A stretch of 8,339 bases of DNA from DASUDX01 sp036275365 (lineage in GTDB: Bacteria; Pseudomonadota; Gammaproteobacteria; Nevskiales; Nevskiaceae). The notes beneath the pieces are model-generated. The model did not search any database, had not been told where the DNA came from, and saw only the letters and a list, made by a program, of their open reading frames with translations. This document shows, one piece after another, positions 1 to 4,937 of this stretch. Numbering within the stretch: position 1 is the first letter of the stretch; each line of letters opens with the position of its first letter. A program made the translations under genes and the position numbers. The DNA is taken from assembly GCA_036275365.1 (NCBI GenBank), contig DASUDX010000106.1, positions 1-8,339 of the forward strand. Reading direction: 5' to 3'.

Positions 1-22
1 GTTCATGGCGGTGCCCTGGAGG
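1..22 (-). repeat. Rhs-end/start-codon repeat, copy A
   Basis: GTTCATGGCGGTGCCCTG (plus strand, 1-18) is identical to 714-731; with one mismatch the match extends to 22 bases (1-22 against 714-735). Read on the minus strand, this copy ends the Rhs segment LRYDLQGTAMN. It also contains the same AGGG plus ATG spacing that starts the small membrane gene, so a second small gene may begin at the ATG at 4-6 and lie beyond the left edge. Confidence 0.75.
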
Positions 23-377
23 TCGTAGCGGAGGCTCTGGCTGGTGCTGGGGCCGTCAATCTGGGTGGATTGGTTGAGGGCGTTACGGGTGTAGCGGTGG
101 CTGCTCACAGGGCCGCACTGGCTGCCGCTGCAGTGGTGGGCATGGTTGGCGCTGCTTACGCCGCGCAGTGGTGGGCGGCGGTGTAGAGGTAGCTGAAGGT
201 GACGTCCTGGGCGCTTCCGCCGAGGTTGTGGGTGAGGGCCTGGAGGTCACCCGCCGGGCTGTAGCTGGGGATGTCCACAACGGTGCCGTTGCCATGGCTC
301 AGGCGCCTGCGCCGGGCGCGGGGGTCGTGGTCGTAGTCGGCAATCTGCAGCAGGTCGTTCTCCAGTACCTGGTCGAA
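1..377 (-). pseudogene. Rhs/YD-repeat protein fragment, frameshifted and cut by the window edge
   Basis: The minus strand reads as an Rhs (YD-repeat) core. From 377 it gives FDQVLENDLLQIADYDHDPR, then a segment with SHGNGTVVDIPSYSPAGDLQ and VTFSYLYT. This frame hits TAA at 156-158. From about 168 another frame continues the same kind of sequence (SSANHAHHCSGSQCGP, then RYTRNALNQSTQIDG and LRYDLQGTAMN) to base 1. A single missing base around 168-175 would explain the break, so the copy is probably dead unless this is a sequencing error. Rhs proteins are large polymorphic toxins whose repeat core forms a shell around a C-terminal toxin; only a core piece is seen here, with no N-terminal part and no toxin tip. 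The TGA of the upstream small membrane gene lies directly before it, in the same frame, so no independent start exists. The assignment rests on YD-like repeat style (QIADYDHDPR, Y.RNALNQSTQIDG, LRYDLQG) recognised by eye. Confidence 0.75.
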
Positions 378-719
378 TCATGAGAGGGAGATACCCGCAG
401 TCAACACAGAGAGAAAACCAAAAGCGATCAGCCAGAACTTGTGCGCAGATGGATAGACTGATTTCTCGAGGCTTCCTTCGACAACCTCAATGCTTCCGGT
501 GACCCACCCCTGCCATACCATCCAAGCCAGATAAAACGATATGAGCACCAGCGCGTCCGGTTCGTTCCCGGCAGCGACCCTCACCCACCACAAAACGGTC
601 ACGACACCCAAGTAGGTAAAGAATATTCGGCGCGCCCGTTGCTTTTTATGAGCCGGAACATCCTCGCCAAGAGGCGCCGCCTGGGTCTGACGAGCCTTTT
701 GATCTGGATTGGGGTTCAT
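378..719 (-). CDS. Small three-TM membrane protein embedded between Rhs fragments
   Basis: A 113-aa protein of unknown family. The first 31 residues are hydrophilic and basic (KKQRARR at 25-31). Three hydrophobic stretches follow: about 32-49 (FFTYLGVVTVLWW), 55-76 (ALVLISFYLAWMVW) and 94-112 (FWLIAFGFLSVLTAG), so I infer an inner-membrane protein with a cytoplasmic N-terminus. I chose the ATG at 717-719 because AGGG (727-730 on the minus strand) lies 7 nt upstream; the frame stays open to 896, but that stretch has no comparable start signal. The start region is duplicated at the left edge of the window, and the stop codon abuts Rhs-core sequence in the same frame. Base composition is near 50% GC in a counted sample (421-480), far below the backbone genes. 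Position and size would suit an Rhs-linked immunity or orphan cassette protein, but nothing in its sequence proves that. Confidence 0.7.
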   Translation of the reverse strand: MNPNPDQKARQTQAAPLGEDVPAHKKQRARRIFFTYLGVVTVLWWVRVAAGNEPDALVLISFYLAWMVWQGWVTGSIEVVEGSLEKSVYPSAHKFWLIAFGFLSVLTAGISLS

Positions 720-735
720 GGCGGTGCCCTGCAGG
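714..735 (-). repeat. Rhs-end/start-codon repeat, copy B
   Basis: Second copy of the repeat found at 1-22 (21 of 22 bases equal). Here it supplies the ribosome-binding site and ATG-AAC of the 113-aa membrane protein. Both copies keep the same reading frame (LQGTAMN). Sequence on the far side of each copy differs, so the shared block is a junction, not the middle of a long duplication visible in the window. Confidence 0.75.
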
Positions 736-918
736 GGTGATGAGCGGTGGTGCAGATTCCACAGCCAGGCTCCGATCAGGAAGTCGAGGGGTCGATCGGG
801 TTGCCGAGACAATGCTGGATGTCGCCTGGGGCGGCAGCCTTGTCCGGGCTTGAACGCACCGGATGCCGCCCCGCCAGCGCTGCGCATCAGCCCCACCTAG
901 GCCCTGACCTTGAACTAC
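720..918. other. Spacer between the 224-aa gene and the small membrane gene
   Basis: About 200 bases. Its minus-strand reading frame, upstream of the small gene, is open (back to 896) but shows no Rhs-like sequence except the final LQGTAMN block, and no recognisable domain. I see no terminator hairpin with a T run behind the 919 stop. The two minus-strand genes may share a transcript. Confidence 0.4.
727..730 (-). promoter_or_regulatory. Shine-Dalgarno site of the small membrane gene
   Basis: Minus-strand AGGG, 7 nt before the ATG at 717-719. It decides the start against longer in-frame options reaching to 896. The site lies inside a repeat shared with the left end of the window, where the same bases are read as the Rhs codons for LQGTAMN. 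Confidence 0.5.
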
Positions 919-1593
919 TCAGACGAACCCGAGCGCCCGGCGGGTGCGTTGTGAGTTTTCAGCCAGCCACTGACGAACTGCCTCCGGCCCGGCGAGCAGA
1001 ATCGACCTGATCCTCATGGTTTCAGAAAACTGCTGCTCACCGACTTGGGGCTCCGGGGTGGCAATCATTTTTTCGTGCTCATACTGCTGCATGATCTTGT
1101 GGATGGTTTCCATTGCGTCCTCAAGGCGATCGACGGCGGCCAGCAGGTGGATGCGATCAATCAGCACGCTCACGTCCATTCCAATGAATGCGAATCTCGG
1201 CGCTTTCTCTACCCGTGCAATGAGCCTCGTGAGACGGGGTTCTGGGGTGCATTCAAGCAAGCCTGGCAGCGTCTTGCGCTGAAGAATCCAAGGCAAGGCC
1301 AACTCGCGGATTGCTTGCAGCGCCCTGGCCTGCTCAGACGGCTGGCTGAGGTCGAAATAGACTCTCGAATCGACATCATGATCGGAGAGGACAAAGCGTT
1401 CCGAGCCAAAACAGAACGGCATGGCGAATGGCTTGAGAGAGCGTTTTTTGCCCGCCGAAGTTCGATCGACATAAACCCCTGCAAGCACCTCGCCATAAGG
1501 CATGTGGACTAGAGCCGCCTGCTTGCTTGGAACACATAGCTCAAAGCCGGGCAGCTGCTTCAGAAGCTTCTTGGCGTCTGTCTCCCTGCTCAT
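919..1593 (-). CDS. Hypothetical 224-aa protein of the Rhs-linked accessory region
   Basis: I do not recognise the family. The protein has no signal peptide and no membrane segment, so it is probably cytoplasmic. The N-terminal half looks like a mixed beta region (AALVHMPYGEVLAGVYVD, then FGSERFVLSDHDVDSRVYFD). A helical stretch follows (ARALQAIRELALPWIL), and the C-terminal third is mostly helical, with a possible coiled coil at LLAAVDRLEDAMETIHKIMQQYEHEK (about residues 151-176). The ATG at 1591-1593 is supported by GAGGG 6 nt upstream. A counted 60-base sample (1021-1080) is 53% GC, well below the neighbouring ceramidase-like genes, which suggests acquired DNA. It is followed after about 200 bases by the small membrane gene and Rhs remains on the same strand. 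A soluble protein of this size in an Rhs scrapyard could be an immunity protein left after its toxin was lost; this is inference from context only. Confidence 0.75.
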   Translation of the reverse strand: MSRETDAKKLLKQLPGFELCVPSKQAALVHMPYGEVLAGVYVDRTSAGKKRSLKPFAMPFCFGSERFVLSDHDVDSRVYFDLSQPSEQARALQAIRELALPWILQRKTLPGLLECTPEPRLTRLIARVEKAPRFAFIGMDVSVLIDRIHLLAAVDRLEDAMETIHKIMQQYEHEKMIATPEPQVGEQQFSETMRIRSILLAGPEAVRQWLAENSQRTRRALGFV

Positions 1594-1748
1594 CAGCAGC
1601 CCTCAAACCGATGTGCGCCTGTGGAGCGGCGTTGCGTATCCGCACAGTGCTCCCCCGCGGGCGGACGGGTCCAGGCGGGCGAGAAGACGCGATCGCCGCT
1701 GGGAAGATCGCACGAGGCCGGCGCCGGTACCGGGGAAGTGACGAGCGG

Positions 1749-1781
1749 AAGAGGGCTCAAGCCGCCGCGCTGAGTCCTCTT
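1749..1781. repeat. Hairpin with 11-bp stem
   Basis: AAGAGGGCTCA (1749-1759) can pair with TGAGTCCTCTT (1771-1781) around an 11-nt GC-rich loop, with one G-T wobble at 1755/1775 on the plus strand (an A-C mismatch on the minus strand). It stands one base from the next hairpin. It may form part of the 3' end of the ceramidase operon transcript. Confidence 0.5.
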
Positions 1782-1782
1782 T

Positions 1783-1813
1783 GCCATCCGCGTCCATGCT
1801 GGACGCGGATGGC
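1783..1813 (-). terminator. Perfect 14-bp hairpin, probable 3' end of the ceramidase operon
   Basis: GCCATCCGCGTCCA (1783-1796), a 3-nt loop (1797-1799) and the exact reverse complement TGGACGCGGATGGC (1800-1813). It lies 57 to 87 nt past the stop of the 1017-aa gene. There is no T run on either side, so it is not a classical intrinsic terminator. It could stabilise the mRNA 3' end, act with Rho, or be a REP-like element. The hairpin itself is certain; the terminator role is inferred from position. Confidence 0.45.
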
Positions 1814-1869
1814 GTCAGTCTCAAGCAACGAATTTCTGACGAAAGCCCGCGCTTCTGGCCGCGCCGCGC

Positions 1870-4800
1870 TCAGTCGCGCCGCTCGATCACCGCCGAGGGC
1901 TGCTCATTGCGTTCACCGTATTCGTCCACCAGGGCTCGCGCGGGAATGAAGGCGCGCTCACCGCTGCGCAGGGCGCCGCTGGTGATCCAGCGGCCGTCGG
2001 CGCCCGGCTGGGCGGGCAGCTTGCGGCTGCGGCCCTCGGCGTTCTCGGCGCGGACGAAGGCCGACACCGCGCGGGCGCTGTCGGCCCAGGGCCGGAAGGT
2101 GCAGCGCGAGCAGTACTGCTGGTGATCGGCGCGGTCGGCGCTGCCATAGCGGAACAGCTGCCGCTCCTCGCGGATCCAGCCGATGCGCGGCTCCTGCTGG
2201 GCCCAGGAATCCGGATAGTCGATGCCCTCGATGGGGTAGCCCGGCTCGCCCTCGGGGACGATCACATCGTTGCTGCCGACAGCGTCCTTGAAGGCGCGCA
2301 CCTCGCGGGTGGGGCCGATGCGGAAGCTGACCCGCCCATCCGGCTCCAGGCGCAGATCCTCGGCCACCAGCCCGCCCCAGGGGATGACGGTGAACTCGGC
2401 GCTTTCCAGCCGGTAGGGTGCCACCCCGCCCTGGCCGCGGTGCTGGCCCTCGATGACGAAGCGATAGCGGCCGGTGGGGGTGATGCCGCGGCGGGCGCCG
2501 AGGTTGTCGAGCTCGGAAACGAAGGCCTCGAAGCTCGCCGTCCACTGCCACTCGAACATGCCGGCGCGGAACAGGGCGTAGTCGGCGGGATCGGGGATGG
2601 CGATGTTGGCCTCGCCCAGCGGATTCTCCGGGCTGGGCAGGCTGCCCAGCGCCTTCGGGAAGCGCAGCTGCAGCTGCACCTCGCCGTCCTGGGTTCCGTA
2701 GGGGCGCCAGGCGCCGGCACTGAAGCGCTCGACGGTGACCCGCGGCAGATCGGTGTAGTTGGACCCGCCGATGAACTGCACCACTGCAGCGGAGAAGCGC
2801 CGCACGGTGGTGGCCGGCTGGGTGACGATGCGCGGGCTGCCGCCATCGGCCGGCAGGGTGGCCTCGTAGGCCGGCACATAGGCCCGGGCGAGGCCACCGA
2901 GCATCTGCGCCAGGCCTTCCGCGCGCGCCGACTCGGCCTGGTAGACCGCGTCCAGCGGGTTGAGCGGCATCGCGAAGTCACCGCCCTTGAGATTGGCGGC
3001 CATCCGGCTCAGGCGGGTGGCGAGGTAGTCCGCGCCATGCGGGCCCAGGCCATTGAGTGCCTTGCGGTAGTGGTCGAAGGAACGGTAGTCGCGGTACTCG
3101 GGCATGTAGCCCCAGTAGTCGTTGGCCATGCCCACCGAGAGCACCAGCTCATAGCCCTGCTCGGTGAACTCCTCGTGGGTGAAGTTGCCCTTGATCGCGC
3201 TGATCTCGGCGGGCTCGGACTCGGCATAGGCGGCGTAGTCGAGATCCTCCCAGCCGGCGGCGTCGTTGTGGATCTGCGCGCGGCTGCGGGCGAGCCGGGG
3301 GAGATCCTCCAGCGAGCCGGGGATGGCCACGCCGGTCTCCGGGAAGCGGGCCTGCTGGGCCGCGCAGTGCCGGGCATAGGCCGGCTCCGCCGGAATCAGC
3401 CCGCGCGCCTCGGCGAGGCAGCCCCAGTCGTAGCCGAGCCAGAGGTTGTCCGGGGTCTTGTCCAGCCGCGTCACCTGGTTGATCGCCTGCGAGGTGAACT
3501 GCTCGCAGGGGCACATCAGCGCCACGATCTCGCCGAGCCGGAACACCTGCAGATGCACCGCGGCGGTCTCCTCCACGGCGGTGAAGCTGGTGGCCGAGTA
3601 GCTGTGCGGGATCGGCACTCCGGCGGCCACCAGCTGCTCCTTGATCTCGAAGGGCTTGACCGGCAGCGCGGCGAAGAAGGGCTCGACGATCACATCGGTG
3701 AACTCGGTGTGGTCGTAGAAGCAATCCGGGAGCCCGAGGATGGGCAGGCCGACGCGGCCCTGGAAGGCCTCGTCCGAGTTGCAGTTGGAAACGCCCGGAT
3801 AGGGCCGGGTGAAGGGTGGCGCGAAGCGCTGGCTGACATGCGCCACATCGAAGTGGGTGGCCATCGGGCTGAACTGCTCGGCGCCGCGCAGGCGCCCGCG
3901 GGCGATGCCGCGCCAGGCGGTCTTGAGCGTATCGGTAAGCAGACGGGCGGCGCGATCGGCGCCGGCGAAGGCGCTCTCCTGGAACTCGCGGCGCGCCTGC
4001 GGGGCGTGCACGCGGGTGTCCTTGTGCGGGCCGCTGGCGCCGGTTTCGCGCTGGCTCATCACGGTCATCGCGCCGGTCTCGCGGTCGAGCATCCGCATCA
4101 CCGCATGGGTGAGATCGCCGTTGACGATCTCCTCGCCCCACACCCACTCCGGATGCACGCCGAAGATCACCCAGTTGGCCAGCGGCCGCGGCGCCGCCGG
4201 ATCGCTCACATCATCCAGCCGCACCAGGCTGATCGCCTGGGTGGTGTAGTCATAGGGCTGGCCGGCCGGGGTGCCGTCCTGGGCCGTGCGCGGTCCGTAG
4301 GTGTGGCCCTGCACATCGTTGGAGGGCACGGTGGCGCCGCCCAGACGCACCGGCACCAGGCTCGCCACCGCCTGGATCACCGCCTCGGCCTGGCGCGCGG
4401 CCATGTACTCGTAGAAGCGCAGATCGAAGACATCCTGGAAGATCGCCGTGCCCCAGCCCGGGGTGGAGTAGAACGGCGAGGTGTGCGAGTGCGAGCTGGT
4501 CATCGCCAGGTTCTCGCCAGTGATGCCAGTGACCACGCCCGGCTTGAGCCCCAGGCTGACCAGGCGGTCGTGCTCGATCAGGGTCTGCGCCAGCCGCCGC
4601 TGCAGCAGATCGTTGGGCAGGTAGAGATCGTTGGCGACGATGGCCACGCGATCGCCGTCGCCGTCCTCGATCACCAGCGCGCGCACCTGGATGCGGGTGC
4701 CGAGGATGTCGCTGCCCACCTTGCGGGTGGCGTGGCCGAAGGGATCGAAGCCGGCGTTGCGGGCGATGCCGGCGCCGGTGGCCGAGAACTGGCCGGCCGA

Positions 4801-4923
4801 GGCGCCCAGATGCCAGCTGGCATCCACCGCCGCCACGCCCGCGCGCGAGGGGTTGGCGGGCACCGCGGTCTGGGCGGCGAGCGGGGTGCTGAGCACCAGC
4901 AGCAGGGTGGCGAGCAGACGCAT
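1870..4923 (-). CDS. Secreted neutral/alkaline ceramidase-family protein with long C-terminal extension
   Basis: A 1017-aa protein. Residues 1-17 form a signal peptide (MRLLATLLLVLSTPLAA), so it is exported. The ceramidase-family catalytic region spans about 28-660. Family zinc-site motifs are visible: SSHSHTSP with H145/H147, FGVHPEW with H257, MCPCEQFT with E474, and a Tyr-rich stretch NDYWGYMPEYRDY at 601-613. Known neutral ceramidases hydrolyse ceramide to sphingosine and fatty acid using zinc bound by His, His, Glu and Tyr. The usual nucleophile motif GDVSPN is replaced by ETGASGPH (S297), so activity or substrate may differ. Residues about 700-850 (from VVQFIGGSNYTDLPRVTVERF) resemble the Ig-like C-terminal domain. 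Residues 850-1017 are an unassigned extension with a CxxC pair (C938, C941). The frame is open upstream, but the ATG at 4921-4923 is chosen for its signal peptide and GGAG 6 nt before it. It follows the other ceramidase-like gene by 14 nt, so they form an operon. A non-ceramide N-acyl amide substrate is possible. Confidence 0.85.
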   Translation of the reverse strand: MRLLATLLLVLSTPLAAQTAVPANPSRAGVAAVDASWHLGASAGQFSATGAGIARNAGFDPFGHATRKVGSDILGTRIQVRALVIEDGDGDRVAIVANDLYLPNDLLQRRLAQTLIEHDRLVSLGLKPGVVTGITGENLAMTSSHSHTSPFYSTPGWGTAIFQDVFDLRFYEYMAARQAEAVIQAVASLVPVRLGGATVPSNDVQGHTYGPRTAQDGTPAGQPYDYTTQAISLVRLDDVSDPAAPRPLANWVIFGVHPEWVWGEEIVNGDLTHAVMRMLDRETGAMTVMSQRETGASGPHKDTRVHAPQARREFQESAFAGADRAARLLTDTLKTAWRGIARGRLRGAEQFSPMATHFDVAHVSQRFAPPFTRPYPGVSNCNSDEAFQGRVGLPILGLPDCFYDHTEFTDVIVEPFFAALPVKPFEIKEQLVAAGVPIPHSYSATSFTAVEETAAVHLQVFRLGEIVALMCPCEQFTSQAINQVTRLDKTPDNLWLGYDWGCLAEARGLIPAEPAYARHCAAQQARFPETGVAIPGSLEDLPRLARSRAQIHNDAAGWEDLDYAAYAESEPAEISAIKGNFTHEEFTEQGYELVLSVGMANDYWGYMPEYRDYRSFDHYRKALNGLGPHGADYLATRLSRMAANLKGGDFAMPLNPLDAVYQAESARAEGLAQMLGGLARAYVPAYEATLPADGGSPRIVTQPATTVRRFSAAVVQFIGGSNYTDLPRVTVERFSAGAWRPYGTQDGEVQLQLRFPKALGSLPSPENPLGEANIAIPDPADYALFRAGMFEWQWTASFEAFVSELDNLGARRGITPTGRYRFVIEGQHRGQGGVAPYRLESAEFTVIPWGGLVAEDLRLEPDGRVSFRIGPTREVRAFKDAVGSNDVIVPEGEPGYPIEGIDYPDSWAQQEPRIGWIREERQLFRYGSADRADHQQYCSRCTFRPWADSARAVSAFVRAENAEGRSRKLPAQPGADGRWITSGALRSGERAFIPARALVDEYGERNEQPSAVIERRD

Positions 4924-4937
4924 GGCGGGCTCCGGGA

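Larger units (their letters stand above)
1594..1869. other. Palindrome-rich spacer at the accessory/backbone boundary
   Basis: No gene is supported here; open frames on both strands lack start signals and protein-like composition. It contains several perfect palindromes: GCGATCGC (1689-1696), CCGGCGCCGG (1718-1727) and the overlapping CCGGTACCGG (1724-1733), then two adjacent hairpins at 1749-1781 and 1783-1813. To the right the DNA is GC-rich coding sequence of the ceramidase-like operon; to the left is the lower-GC Rhs-linked region. Confidence 0.5.

Noticed and set aside
720..896. Upstream in-frame extension of the small membrane protein to a start at 896.
   Set aside because: The added residues lack a start signal and look like non-coding spacer; the ATG at 717-719 has AGGG at proper spacing.
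1045..1512. A 155-codon plus-strand frame opposite the 224-aa gene.
   Set aside because: No ribosome-binding site or recognisable domain; the minus-strand gene has a GAGGG start signal and more protein-like sequence.
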